64,000 bases of DNA from Weissella muntiaci (GCF_008107635.1 NZ_SDGZ01000004.1:62001-126000), one strand, 5' to 3'; positions 52,719-61,136 are shown, counted from the first letter of the stretch. Notes: a model not told the origin generated them from the sequence alone. Program-made: numbers and translations.

Positions 52719-53582
52719 ATGGCACAAAAAGTTATCTTACATGATGAAAATGACGTTCAAATTATGCCAGTAGCTTCTACGTTGTCTGTAGAAGAATTAT
52801 CAGTAACTGATTTAGCTGATATTGCAAATGGTGGAATGATTAAATTGTCAGGTCGATATTTTATTAAGGATTCAAAGTTATCAAACGCTCCCTTTGACGG
52901 CTGGTATGCTCTCGAAGTAATTGAGGGTAGTTCGGAATATATGGGGCAAATGCGAGCAGTTTCCTTTTGGGACAACGTTGTAAAATATACGTCGGTAAAT
53001 CAAGGTAAGATTGTAGGTTGGAAAAAAGTAATTACCGATGATGTAAATGGGGCATTGACTTGGCAACCAAATATGGACGTACTAAAAGGCCAAATGATTA
53101 CATTCCCTTCATTGGGTACAGCAGAAACAGGATTACTTGTTAATCCAGTGTTCATGTCTCTAATTAATCAAAATACTGGGAGCTCATTCCCAGCCGCTGA
53201 TTCAATTGAAGGCATAAGTGGCAAATGGAAGCTAATGAATCCGGATGCGTACTCAATTTCTTTCCTTTTAAAAACATATGCTGTGGACTTTAACTTCAAG
53301 AGACGTGGTAACAATGTGTCGTTGGTTACTAGTTTTTCTAATAAACAAATTTCAGCCGGTTATGATTTCATGAGTTCTGAAAAGTTGCCTAATTTGGCTG
53401 ATGTATGGCGCCCAGAGGGGAACTTTGCATGGATACCAAATGCTACTTCTATGATGTTGATATGGGATGTTGGACGGATTACCTTACAGGGAAACAGCAG
53501 CGTTGGTCAAGGTGACATTTGGACTGGATCATATATGGCCAAGAATGGTTATCAATGGTCTGGCGGAGTGCCAACAGTATAG
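52719..53582 (+). CDS. Tail fibre or receptor-binding protein
   Basis: A 287-residue protein. The N-terminal part contains LADIANGGMIKLSGRYFIKD and WYALEVIEGSSEYMGQMRAV, which is like the pyocin-knob fold of phage fibres. The C-terminal half is beta rich with many aromatic residues, as in receptor-binding heads. It is the last structural gene before the lysis cassette. AAAGGAG precedes the ATG. Confidence 0.7.
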   Translation: MAQKVILHDENDVQIMPVASTLSVEELSVTDLADIANGGMIKLSGRYFIKDSKLSNAPFDGWYALEVIEGSSEYMGQMRAVSFWDNVVKYTSVNQGKIVGWKKVITDDVNGALTWQPNMDVLKGQMITFPSLGTAETGLLVNPVFMSLINQNTGSSFPAADSIEGISGKWKLMNPDAYSISFLLKTYAVDFNFKRRGNNVSLVTSFSNKQISAGYDFMSSEKLPNLADVWRPEGNFAWIPNATSMMLIWDVGRITLQGNSSVGQGDIWTGSYMAKNGYQWSGGVPTV

Positions 53583-53596
53583 AAAGGAGTAAGTTA

Positions 53597-53848
53597 TTGC
53601 CTAAAAGTTGGGATGAGTGGGCTGCGTTTGCTGGTGTTGCAGGTCTTGCACTTACTATTCTAGGTCTTTTATTTAAGCAGTATATTGGTATTCCAATTGC
53701 TAATCTAACTACAGAATTTAAAGAGAATAATAGGGTGCACATGAAACGTTTTGATAGCATTGATGAGAAGTTAAATGAACATAACGTGCAATTGAGCATT
53801 CATCACACGCAGATTAATAATTTAATGAAAGAGGAGAATGATGAATAA
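53597..53848 (+). CDS. Holin-like small membrane protein
   Basis: An 83-residue protein with one strong membrane helix (WAAFAGVAGLALTILGLLF) and a charged helical C-terminus. I chose TTG 53597 behind AAAGGAGT; an upstream ATG in frame lies inside the fibre gene. It overlaps the endolysin start by 8 bases. Lying directly before the endolysin, it is the best holin candidate, with XhlA-like layout. Confidence 0.7.
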   Translation: MPKSWDEWAAFAGVAGLALTILGLLFKQYIGIPIANLTTEFKENNRVHMKRFDSIDEKLNEHNVQLSIHHTQINNLMKEENDE

Positions 53849-54896
53849 ACTAAAAACATTGGTCGTTGCGATTGCATCGGCCTTTTTTGTATTCGGTGGT
53901 ATGACGGTAGTTAGTCAATCGGCGCACGCCGATACACCACGATATGACATGATTGACGTATCTAATCACAACGGGGCAATGTCAGCTGATGAGTTTCGTT
54001 ACATGCGTGATAACTATGGCGTTAAGGCAGTTACAACTAAGATTTCAGAAGGAACGACTTTCTCAGACTGGACGGCAGCTGGAAATATCAAGGCGGCTAT
54101 TGATGCTGGTCTGTATGTAAATGGATATTCTTATATCCACGCTACGACAGTTGCTGGAGCAATTGCAGAAGCTGATTATGCTGCGTCAGTAGCACAACAA
54201 GCTGGTTTGCCTGTTGGCGCTGTATTAGCTGTGGACGTTGAGAATGCAGATCAAATGGCAATGGGTCGTGCAATGCAACCAGTTGTACAAGCGTTCATGA
54301 ATGAGGTTCAACGTGTAGGTGGTTATCGCTCAACAACGTACACCATGGGTTCACATCTCGAAGTGTCAGTTGATGGAGATCCATCTTGGATTGCGAGCTA
54401 TCCATACACGCCAACCAGTGAACAAAGTTGGTATTCAACTGAACATGCTTGGCAATGGACGTCAAAAGCAACATTTGCAAGTTCATTAGGTGTATTCGAT
54501 GTTTCTCAACTGTATGATGATTTCTTTACTGCCGGTCAAGACGCAAGTAATAACGTTACGCCACCAGTAGAAGATGATAATACAACTGATACTGTTTCAT
54601 TAAATGGTGTCTATGTAATTGATTCATGGAAGATATACGGTTCAGGTTGGTACGCTCGAAACGATGATATGAGTATTCCGGTAGCTGATTACAATAACGA
54701 TATTCCAGTTCAAAGCGTTACTTTAACAGATCGCTATGGTAATGCTTTGAGTAATCAAGTAGCACAAGGTAACAATGGTGCTATGGAATACTTTACTTTG
54801 AACGATAATTACAAGGTGTTGAACCGTGTAGGAAGTTCAATTCAAATTGAGATGAATGGCGAATCAGTTTGGTTGAAGGTGGCCTACGTTAAGTAG
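53841..54896 (+). CDS. Secreted GH25 endolysin
   Basis: A 351-residue lysozyme. A cleavable Sec signal (LVVAIASAFFVFGGMTVV, cut after SAHA) is followed by the GH25 muramidase domain (YDMIDVSNHNGAM, AVLAVDVENAD, PSWIASYPY) to about 230 and a linker rich in Asp/Thr/Pro (PPVEDDNTTDT). A C-terminal SH3-like wall-binding domain follows. Because of its own signal it can be exported by the host and activated on holin opening. Two ATGs stand at 53838 and 53841; the second has better spacing from GAGGAG. Confidence 0.93.
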   Translation: MNKLKTLVVAIASAFFVFGGMTVVSQSAHADTPRYDMIDVSNHNGAMSADEFRYMRDNYGVKAVTTKISEGTTFSDWTAAGNIKAAIDAGLYVNGYSYIHATTVAGAIAEADYAASVAQQAGLPVGAVLAVDVENADQMAMGRAMQPVVQAFMNEVQRVGGYRSTTYTMGSHLEVSVDGDPSWIASYPYTPTSEQSWYSTEHAWQWTSKATFASSLGVFDVSQLYDDFFTAGQDASNNVTPPVEDDNTTDTVSLNGVYVIDSWKIYGSGWYARNDDMSIPVADYNNDIPVQSVTLTDRYGNALSNQVAQGNNGAMEYFTLNDNYKVLNRVGSSIQIEMNGESVWLKVAYVK

Positions 54897-54913
54897 TAAA
54901 ATTCAATTTGTAT

Positions 54914-54941
54914 AAAAAAGGAAAGGATAATCCCTTTTTTT
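54914..54941 (+). terminator. First terminator after the endolysin
   Basis: AAAAAAGG pairs with CCTTTTTT around a 11-base loop, followed by more T. An AT-rich hairpin with a T run. Confidence 0.55.
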
Positions 54942-54952
54942 AATTTCATATC

Positions 54953-54998
54953 AAAGCCCCGCTAGGTAGATTAATCTCTACTTGGCGGGGCTTTTTTG
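54953..54998 (+). terminator. Strong terminator ending the late operon
   Basis: AAAGCCCCGC and GCGGGGCTTT close a long stem (inner arms TAGGTAGA/TCTCTACTT), followed by TTTTTT. Confidence 0.93.
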
Positions 54999-55021
54999 TT
55001 GGTTTAATTTGTTAAAAAGTG

Positions 55022-55050
55022 TTGACAATAGATACTCATGAGAGTATTAT
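55022..55050 (+). promoter_or_regulatory. Consensus promoter with a palindrome in the spacer
   Basis: TTGACA at 55022-55027, 17 bp, TATTAT at 55045-55050. ATACTC-ATGA-GAGTAT (55032-55047) is a perfect 6-bp inverted repeat lying between the -35 and -10 boxes, where a bound repressor would block RNA polymerase. Confidence 0.85.
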
Positions 55051-55074
55051 AATATATATAGAAAGGGGGAAGCA

Positions 55075-55179
55075 ATGTTAGACAACATACAAAAAATCGT
55101 CGAAATCATATTCGAAGTAATTTCAACAATTGCCCTGTTGAAACAACTTAAAAAGAATAAGAATGACGACGATAAGTAG
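55075..55179 (+). CDS. Small hydrophobic peptide, candidate type I toxin (34 aa)
   Basis: GAAAGGGGGAAG precedes the ATG, and a consensus promoter lies 25 bases further up. The peptide has a helix (IVEIIFEVISTIALLKQL) and a charged tail KKNKNDDDK, the same plan as Fst/Lpt-type type I toxins. A hairpin terminator follows immediately. I did not find a known family; the toxin idea rests on size, layout and place. It lies between the late operon and attR. Confidence 0.6.
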   Translation: MLDNIQKIVEIIFEVISTIALLKQLKKNKNDDDK

Positions 55180-55208
55180 CAAAGCAAGGGCAGAAATGCC
55201 CTGCTTTG
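55180..55208. terminator. Hairpin after the small peptide
   Basis: CAAAGCA-a-GGGCA and TGCCC-TGCTTTG form a near-perfect stem with a GAAA loop and one bulged A. No long T run follows on either strand, so it could act as a weak terminator or as part of an RNA structure. Confidence 0.7.
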
Positions 55209-55240
55209 GTGTATCTAAATTCTAACATGCAAAACATATT

Positions 55241-55396
55241 ATGACAAAATTTTACAAAAATAATTGGTTCTTAATTGGGCTGCTCATATTAATAGTTGGA
55301 AATTGGTTTGTGAACTCTAATTCGATTCGTATTATAACTACTGTCGGGATTGCATTCTTTATTATAGGAGAGTTAAATGACAAGCGAAAAAAGTAA
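55241..55396 (+). CDS. Two-helix membrane peptide (51 aa)
   Basis: Two hydrophobic segments (WFLIGLLILIVGNWF and IITTVGIAFFIIGEL) with a short loop and a basic tail (NDKRKK). No clear ribosome site before its ATG. It overlaps the next gene by 20 bases. Function unknown; it belongs to the post-lysis module. Confidence 0.5.
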   Translation: MTKFYKNNWFLIGLLILIVGNWFVNSNSIRIITTVGIAFFIIGELNDKRKK

Positions 55397-55595
55397 TCTA
55401 GGTAGACCACGTAAAAGCGAAGATGAAAAGGTTAGTCAAAATGAAGCAAATCAAAACTGGCGGGAAAAGAACAAAGAAAAAACGAAATACTTGAATTACC
55501 GGAGTACAGCCCGCTCATTCATTAGAAAATTAGCGACTAACGCAGATCTTGATGAGTTAGAACAATTAATTGTGGAGAAAAGAAATCAAGAATAA
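55377..55595 (+). CDS. Small charged prophage-end protein (72 aa)
   Basis: A hydrophilic helical protein (LGRPRKSEDEKVSQNEANQN, then LNYRSTARSFIRKLA and LDELEQLIVEK). I have seen similar small proteins at the ends of prophages of Gram-positive hosts; function unknown, possibly DNA binding. ATAGGAGAG before the ATG. It ends directly at the right-end repeat motifs. Confidence 0.65.
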   Translation: MTSEKSNLGRPRKSEDEKVSQNEANQNWREKNKEKTKYLNYRSTARSFIRKLATNADLDELEQLIVEKRNQE

Positions 55596-55617
55596 TGGGC
55601 ACCGTTTGGGCACCGTT
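55595..55617. repeat. Right-end copies of the GGGCACCGTTT motif
   Basis: Two units of GGGCACCGTTT lie between the last gene and attR, matching those near the integrase at 17173-17226. Probably integrase arm sites. Confidence 0.65.
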
Positions 55618-55652
55618 TTACTACTAAAGCCCTACGCAATAACGTTTCAGTA

Positions 55653-55731
55653 TTCCCACGTACAATGAACCGCCTTTGGCCATAAACTTTAAATTAACAT
55701 TGATAAACCAACTAAACGCTTATAGATAGCG
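55653..55731. repeat. attR: second copy of the 79-bp repeat
   Basis: Identical to 17035-17113 over 79 bases. It carries a detached 3' end of asnS (the last 11 codons with the stop) and its terminator without the rest of the gene. Base 55732 differs (A for G). Confidence 0.93.
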
Positions 55732-55857
55732 ATTTGGTTGGTTTTTATTTTTTGCCTGAGTTGATCTAGATTAGCTCAAAATCGCTTAAATTTGGGCGCC
55801 GTTCGGGCACCGTGAAACTTTGGACGCCGTTTTTGTGGGAAAATTTTAACTAAATAT

Positions 55858-56325
55858 CTATATATCAGATAAAATATCTTGAGTCTTTTTCTTCAATAAT
55901 TTGTTTTTCAGAGAGTAAATGAGCGTCCACTTCCATTATAATTGTTATGTCAGCACGGCTTGGTAAGTTTGGGATATAACCAACTAATATCCACACACCT
56001 TTAGAACTTAAGCAACTTGCATGGCTGGGTTTTAGACCGTATAGTGAAACATTGATATTAAAACCTAATTATTTTTAGATCTTATGAAGCCATATGTTGG
56101 CAATGGTTGATTACCTTAGTCCTGATTCCAGGTGAACTCGCGCATAGTTTTTAAAGAGATTTTGAAGTGTCTAAATCTTGTGGTGTATTGTTTGTTTTCA
56201 ATTCGGCTAACTAACTTCTAACGTCTGATTTTATTTTAAAGGTTTGTACTTTGCGATGGCGTTTACCATGTTATTGATAATCAGAAACGGCGCGTCATTT
56301 GCCATTAGGTTTCTTTGTTGTGATA
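55858..56325 (-). pseudogene. Integrase pseudogene
   Basis: DNA here aligns with the intact integrase: 55858-56107 matches its C-terminal end (stop to about 17490) and 56108-56325 matches its N-terminal end. About 600 bases of the middle are deleted and several frameshifts and stops are present. The decayed GGCACCGT motifs lie between it and attR. It cannot make an active recombinase. Confidence 0.88.
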
Positions 56326-56960
56326 ATTTAAGCCTAATGTTACTGTTGTAAAACTGAACAGTTTAAAGACGTACTCAGGCCTGCTATACCAATCGACAGG
56401 TCTGAGCAATAATATTCGTTTTGAAGAGAGAATCTACATCACTTTGCTTGCCAGCGGGGACTTTTAATGCAGCTTCTAGATAATAGATTCTCGTCGATTA
56501 TGTATGACTAGTTGAGTTGACAGAAAGTAGCTGCTATTTTTTGCTGTAAAGTTTTGTATGGATGCTACTTTTTTAATTTTGGAAAAAATATGAATTTCGG
56601 TTTTTCTAATTTTGAAATTAATATCATCTAATTTAGCGATTTGAGTTTTTAATCAATTTACTTCGTTGCACAACTACGGATAATAACGATTAATTCAAGT
56701 GCTACTAGAAGCACTTGAATTAAATCTTCACTTCTATTTGTTGAAGCTATTCTAAGTATAGGCACAAGATAGTTAATTCATTTTAAGGCGTTGGCGCCGA
56801 AATAGCATCCATTAAATAAATTAGATCTAGACCCAATAAGATAACTATGATACTACGTATTCGGGAGTGAAAATTTTAATCAATTTCCAAATCAAGTTTT
56901 TGGTGTGGAACATGGTTGAACATATGTATCCTTGCCTTAGCAAGGAGGTTATCCAATAAA
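56326..56960. other. Degenerate region upstream of the broken integrase
   Basis: It begins with a match to the int upstream region of the intact phage (GTTTAAAGACGTACTCAGG at about 56362) and a decayed copy of the hairpin at 18437. From about 56470 to 56960 I see no gene and no clear regulatory element. Confidence 0.6.
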
Positions 56961-57287
56961 TTAGATCTTTTCAATAGTTACGGCAGTACCGTAAGCTGTG
57001 ACGGATTCTCCAATTTCAGAAGTAGTGGTATCAAAACGGAACATTATTACGGCATTTGCACCAAGACGGGCAGCGTCTTCTTTGAGGCGATTTACAGCTT
57101 CTTCACGTGAATCGTGTTGGAGTTTGGTGTAGCCTTTTATTTCGCCACCGACTAATGATTTCAGACCTTGTCCAAAGCTTGAAACTGCATTACGTGATCG
57201 ACTGGTTAATCCAAATACTTCGCCGAAGGTTTCAGTTACCTTATAGCCTGCGATATTCTCTGTAGTCACAACCAAGATATTATTCAT
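56961..57287 (-). CDS. UPF0145 (YbjQ-like) protein
   Basis: A 108-residue YbjQ-family protein with the typical LVVTTENIAGYKVTETFGEVFG at the start and LGANAVIMFRFDTTTS near the end. The family forms small pentamers and has been called heavy-metal binding, but its role is not settled. The reading frame is intact inside a decayed element, and the cargo-associated repeat lies 20 bases upstream, so it looks like a retained cargo gene. GGAGAAAT precedes its start. Confidence 0.88.
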   Translation of the reverse strand: MNNILVVTTENIAGYKVTETFGEVFGLTSRSRNAVSSFGQGLKSLVGGEIKGYTKLQHDSREEAVNRLKEDAARLGANAVIMFRFDTTTSEIGESVTAYGTAVTIEKI

Positions 57288-57306
57288 AATATTTCTCCCA
57301 AAATAT

Positions 57307-57335
57307 AGCTTTTAACGTGGATCATGATTGCACGT
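57307..57335. repeat. Cargo-associated repeat, copy B
   Basis: AGCTTTTAACGTGGATCATG and then ATTGCACGT. Upstream of the UPF0145 gene on the minus strand. Confidence 0.85.
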
Positions 57336-57426
57336 GAAGCACATAGTTAATTAAATGAACTCATCATCAATTATATGCTTCTATTTCCTTTTCTGATATA
57401 AATGGAACTAATAAAATACATAAACA

Positions 57427-57893
57427 CGATGAGCCAACGGAAGGTGGCAATGAATTTATTAGGGCTAGGAATTATGAATCAACCACTAAAGTAGCGATGT
57501 GGTTGATTAGTATTACGTCAGATGAAGTTGCGTAAGTTTTTAGAGAACAAGGAACGAATGTTGTTTCACCTGGCGACATTCGAGTAGTATTAGTGGATGA
57601 AACTAAAGATAATATTGACGTTGAAATATTTTCACCCGGTGGCAACATGGTAACTGGCAGTGAGAGTTATTCAATGCTACGTGCGAGCGGGAAGAATATC
57701 CCGGAAATTGATGTTAGTGCAGCGCGTGTTATTGCAACAGCCAGAGACAAGGTTTTATGCCGCCAGCTGTGCAAATTATGATTCACAACGCACGCTTAAC
57801 AGATGGAGCTCAAACTGATGACACTAGAGTTAAGAGCAGAAGTTCAGCAAATCCTGATGCGTTAATGAGTAATTTATCGAGAGATGCAATTTA
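57427..57893 (+). pseudogene. Portal/head-protease pseudogene fragment
   Basis: The first part matches the portal C-terminus (EPTEGGNEF-like) and the rest matches the ClpP-like protease from its start (the ISS/ITSDE region) through FSPGGNMVTGSESYSMLRAS to MIHNARL. Frameshifts, a stop near the start and the loss of the AAS catalytic serine segment show decay. It continues to about residue 135 of the protease and stops. It is homologous to 39655-40165. Confidence 0.88.
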
Positions 57894-57919
57894 ATCAATA
57901 TTGCTATTCGTCTGAAGAA

Positions 57920-58222
57920 TTAATTTAGTTTTTTCATCATGTAATAATGAGTATGTCCAGCAGGACTATTCTCTATTTCCCCGAAAACAGTGTACCCAAG
58001 TTTTCCGTATAAGCCTTTAGCTTGAAAGTCGAGGGTATCTAGCTGAGATATGGTACAGTTTAGTTGCTTTACTTCATTTTCCACAGATTGAACTAAATTC
58101 GAAGCATAAACCTATACCTCTGCGTCCATCAGATACTCATAGGGCTTTAACCATGAGAATATTCCAACAAATGATCTGTGCGACAGTTCCACCGGCTAGT
58201 TGGTTATCAACTTTAATGCTAC
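57920..58222 (-). pseudogene. GNAT acetyltransferase pseudogene
   Basis: On the minus strand the C-terminal part reads TLDFQAKGLYGKLGYTVFGE and then HTHYYMMKKLN, the hallmark end of a GNAT acetyltransferase. Upstream, VDNQLAGGTVAQIICWNIL is in frame but followed by TGA and a frameshift near the acetyl-CoA loop (RRGIG). Inactive. Confidence 0.75.
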
Positions 58223-58895
58223 GATTTAAGCGAAATGAAACCCTGTTTATATATTATAAATAGGAATTTTGCTGATGAGATCGAAGGAATCTGATGCAAT
58301 TAGATTGCGGGATAAAAGGTGATAATATCAAGTAGTTTAGATATACTTACAAGAATTCATTTATATTTTGTATTTTATTAATAGCAACGCTTATTCGTAT
58401 TTTACAAGGAAATATGTATTAATTTTACGTATTTACTAGTTTGAATAATATTTTCAAAATGAGAGCAGTCTATCAAAGGTTGTTCTTTTTTCTGCATCAA
58501 TATTTCCTATTTCGTTTGCTAGAAATTCAGCAAAGATTGGAGGACCTTGAAGGATTTAGATAATTAGTTGCTGAACGTGAAAATGAATAATAAGATACCA
58601 TTTTTGGTCTATTGTCCTGTAATACATAGTTATTAAAGTAACTAGAAAATGAAATCTGGGATGTAGTTAAGTTTTGAAACCTGCTGTTAACTTACAATTC
58701 GGTTATCTCAAATATGGGCTTAATCGTTGATCTTAAATAATTTAATTTTACGATGGAGAATATTATTTTATTTATATTCAAGTATATTCCGAGTTAATCT
58801 GTTGTGGTCATCTTAGTTTAAACCTAATGTATTGATTATAAAATTGAGTAGTTTAAAGACATACTCAGGTCTCAATTTTAGATAGTCAATCTAGA
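58223..58895. other. Degenerate region with a relic of an integrase upstream sequence
   Basis: Near 58233 an AACCCTGTTT beside a TA run recalls the hairpin at 26742. A minus-strand coding scrap (GPPIFAEFLANEIG) lies near 58470-58550. At 58808-58875 the sequence (GTTTAAACCTAATG, then GAGTAGTTTAAAGACATAC) matches the region upstream of int in the intact phage, but no integrase follows. Otherwise I see nothing. Confidence 0.55.
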
Positions 58896-59258
58896 TTAAA
58901 GAACAATACCCTTTTTTCGCAAGTTACATAAACACTCCATATAATAGTCATGGTCATGCTCAGGATAAATGGGGGTAGTTAATGGAACAGATGCTAGGTC
59001 AATGTATGGTGACGTTTTCAAGCCTCTATAGTTTGGATCCAACCAGAGTGCATCAATATGATAACCATGCTTTGCCATTTCCAGCATAACTTTTTCATGG
59101 AATTGAAATAACTTATAGGGCGAATGATTGAACACATAATTGACAGTGGCGTGGTTTCTACCCCAACCACCGCCTCTGAGTGCACAGCATTCTCTATGTT
59201 GTCCCAATAATTGTTGGCGGGGAAGTTTCGAAATTAAATCTTCATGCCATAATCTCAT
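58896..59258 (-). CDS. Pyrimidine-dimer-glycosylase-like protein (TIGR02328/EndoV type)
   Basis: A 120-residue protein: MRLWHEDLISKLPRQQLLGQ followed by HRECCALRGGGWGRNHATVN is the conserved N-terminal half of this family, related to T4 endonuclease V (DenV). Arg22 and Glu23 fall at the same numbers as the catalytic Arg22 and Glu23 of the T4 enzyme. The Thr2 amino nucleophile of T4 is replaced by Arg2 if the Met is kept. It would remove UV photoproducts. It overlaps the preceding membrane gene by 4 bases. Confidence 0.82.
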   Translation of the reverse strand: MRLWHEDLISKLPRQQLLGQHRECCALRGGGWGRNHATVNYVFNHSPYKLFQFHEKVMLEMAKHGYHIDALWLDPNYRGLKTSPYIDLASVPLTTPIYPEHDHDYYMECLCNLRKKGIVL

Positions 59259-59473
59259 TGGGATACCTCGCGGATAACAGAATTTTCGATGTATGAACTA
59301 TTACTACTAGTCAAAAAGAAGAAAGTGGCAATAATCTGTAAAGTGAGCATTGCCAAAACAAAGGTCGTAGTCATCCAAGGTCTTGCAATATCATAAGTTA
59401 TGATAAGGGAAGCTATTCCAAATATGTCTGAAATAATTATGCAGATGTAGCCGTAAATACTCCATTTACTCAT
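59255..59473 (-). CDS. Small two-helix membrane protein (72 aa)
   Basis: Two hydrophobic helices (IYGYICIIISDIFGIASLI and MTTTFVLAMLTLQIIATFFF) with short polar ends. I chose ATG 59473 behind GAGGTG. The stop overlaps the glycosylase-like start by ATGA, so the two are a pair. Function unknown. Confidence 0.65.
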   Translation of the reverse strand: MSKWSIYGYICIIISDIFGIASLIITYDIARPWMTTTFVLAMLTLQIIATFFFLTSSNSSYIENSVIREVSQ

Positions 59474-59503
59474 AATCGACACCTCAAATAATTGATACTA
59501 GTT

Positions 59504-59532
59504 AGCTTTTAACGTGAAACGTGTTTACACAT
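59504..59532. repeat. Cargo-associated repeat, copy C (diverged)
   Basis: AGCTTTTAACGTGAAACGTG and then TTTACACAT. It lies between the end of the glycosyltransferase-like gene and the small membrane gene. Confidence 0.75.
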
Positions 59533-59536
59533 ATGG

Positions 59537-61060
59537 TTATGAATGTTTTTGGGTTAATAGATTGTACAGACCAAATCCAGCTAGAACACTGATAAAAGGT
59601 GTGTACTGAAGCATATATTTGGTACCACCGGACTCAAAGATGAGTAGGAAGAGCATACCACCTAGAAGTGACAAGGAGACCAAAGTTATCTTGTCACTTT
59701 CTCTGTATTTCCAAATCGCATAGATAGCAGAAGATAGTATTACCAGCCAAATTAGTTGTAGGAGGAATAGGAATGTAGAACTCCAGCTTAGTAAATTACC
59801 TGGTTGTTGTTCTCTATCGTAGAAGATTTTTTCAATGTGACCGTTTATTGAATTTTTGGGAGCTAATTTGGTGACAATTGACCATAATTGCTCACGATGG
59901 AAACCGACCACGCCTGTATCCATATTATCACTGAATTTCGCCATGTAGAACTTGAAGGATTCAATAATTCCTCGATGATGACTACGTGAAATCAATTCAT
60001 TTAATTCAGCTTTTGTTCGTGCCGTTTTGTTATGTGCTTTAAGTGCGATCGATAGATCGCCATTGTTAAACGTTCCGTGCAATGAGTTCTTATCATTAGG
60101 ATCGCCGAAGCTTCCAAGTAAAGCATAGTGAACGATTGGAAAGCTCTTTGACTTATCAATTTTTACAATGGTCTGAGTATCCATATACCGATTTGCGGCA
60201 TATGTACTGATGGTGCCAGTAAGAAACAATGTCATTAATAGTAGGAGTACTGTACGAATACCATTAACTTTACCAAGGAAAGCTCGTTTTGAAATTACGA
60301 AAAAGATAATTAAGGCGATTAGAAAGATGATGGCACTTGGTTTCAACAAGTAAGCAATAGATGTTGAAATTCCGGCTAAAACCATAAAGAGATACTTTGC
60401 TTTTGAATCATTAAATGCTAAAACAATCAGTAGAATAGTGAGGTTTACAAAAGGTAGTACAAATGTGTCGGTGTATGTTAGAACAAAAATTGGTTGGAGC
60501 ATCGTGAAATATGCGAATATCAGCGTTACAACGTTTGCGATACTTCGAGATCCAAAATATTTGTGCGTGGCCAACTTCAAAAAGATTACTGATAAATCTA
60601 AACTTACTATTGCATATATCTCGAAAACAATAAGATTTGTTCCAAAGATTTTGGATAGAAAATAGCTTAGAAAGAAATAGAAAGAATTATTTGAATTTAA
60701 TGAAAGATAGTTTGACAGGCGAGAGGGATGATCTAATGCCGTTAAGATTATATTTGCATCAGAGGTTACATCGATCTTAAATGTATTTACCAAGACTAAT
60801 TGCATTACAACTAACAAAGAAAAAATTAGCCAAAAAATAATGTTGTTATTATTTTTGATAAACTGCCAAATACGTTTAAAAAGATCGACAGGTGGAAACA
60901 CGAGAAGTAGAAAAGCAACTGGTATTGTGAGAAGTATTAGTGCATAAAGTGTTCTACTTAATCCAAAGAAAGTGAATGTTGATGATTGTAAGGAGAAAAA
61001 TAGTGCTATTGACAGCAATATTAGAGTCAATGCATTGATCATCCTATATAAAGTTTTCAT
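59537..61060 (-). CDS. Polytopic membrane protein, glycosyltransferase-like (PMT/GT39 style)
   Basis: A 507-residue protein with about 11 membrane helices. After the first three helices, the first large loop begins FKIDVTSDANIILTALDHPS, where an Asp pair stands in the place of the catalytic Asp of GT-C enzymes. A second large outer loop lies at about 310-410, and the C-terminal helices follow. Phages use such lipid-linked glycosyltransferases to alter teichoic acid or other wall glycans and so change their receptor. No partner GtrA/GtrB is present. Family fit is by topology, so substrate is unknown. Confidence 0.65.
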   Translation of the reverse strand: MKTLYRMINALTLILLSIALFFSLQSSTFTFFGLSRTLYALILLTIPVAFLLLVFPPVDLFKRIWQFIKNNNNIIFWLIFSLLVVMQLVLVNTFKIDVTSDANIILTALDHPSRLSNYLSLNSNNSFYFFLSYFLSKIFGTNLIVFEIYAIVSLDLSVIFLKLATHKYFGSRSIANVVTLIFAYFTMLQPIFVLTYTDTFVLPFVNLTILLIVLAFNDSKAKYLFMVLAGISTSIAYLLKPSAIIFLIALIIFFVISKRAFLGKVNGIRTVLLLLMTLFLTGTISTYAANRYMDTQTIVKIDKSKSFPIVHYALLGSFGDPNDKNSLHGTFNNGDLSIALKAHNKTARTKAELNELISRSHHRGIIESFKFYMAKFSDNMDTGVVGFHREQLWSIVTKLAPKNSINGHIEKIFYDREQQPGNLLSWSSTFLFLLQLIWLVILSSAIYAIWKYRESDKITLVSLSLLGGMLFLLIFESGGTKYMLQYTPFISVLAGFGLYNLLTQKHS

Positions 61061-61098
61061 AATTGAACAAGACCCATAAAGTGATACCCAAAATCACT

Positions 61099-61136
61099 AC
61101 TCCTAAGCTTTTAACGTGGATCATGTTTGCACGTAT
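61099..61136. repeat. Cargo-associated repeat, copy D
   Basis: ACTCCTAAGCTTTTAACG, TGGATCATG, TTTGCACGTAT. It matches copy A over nearly 38 bases, including the ACTCCTAAG that in copy A provides the ribosome site. Confidence 0.88.

Larger units (their letters stand above)
17035..55652. mobile_element. Intact-looking siphovirus prophage (38.6 kb) at asnS
   Basis: The element is bounded by the 79-bp repeats at 17035 and 55653, so the unit is 38,618 bp. It has every module expected of a temperate siphovirus: integrase, repressor/ImmA, early regulators, recombination and replication, late regulators, HNH and terminase, HK97-like head, long non-contractile tail, holin-like protein and endolysin. 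I found no obvious frameshift in an essential gene. The single in-frame stop seen is in a small membrane gene at 31169. It is a siphovirus because of the long tape measure and the absence of a sheath gene. Confidence 0.93.
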
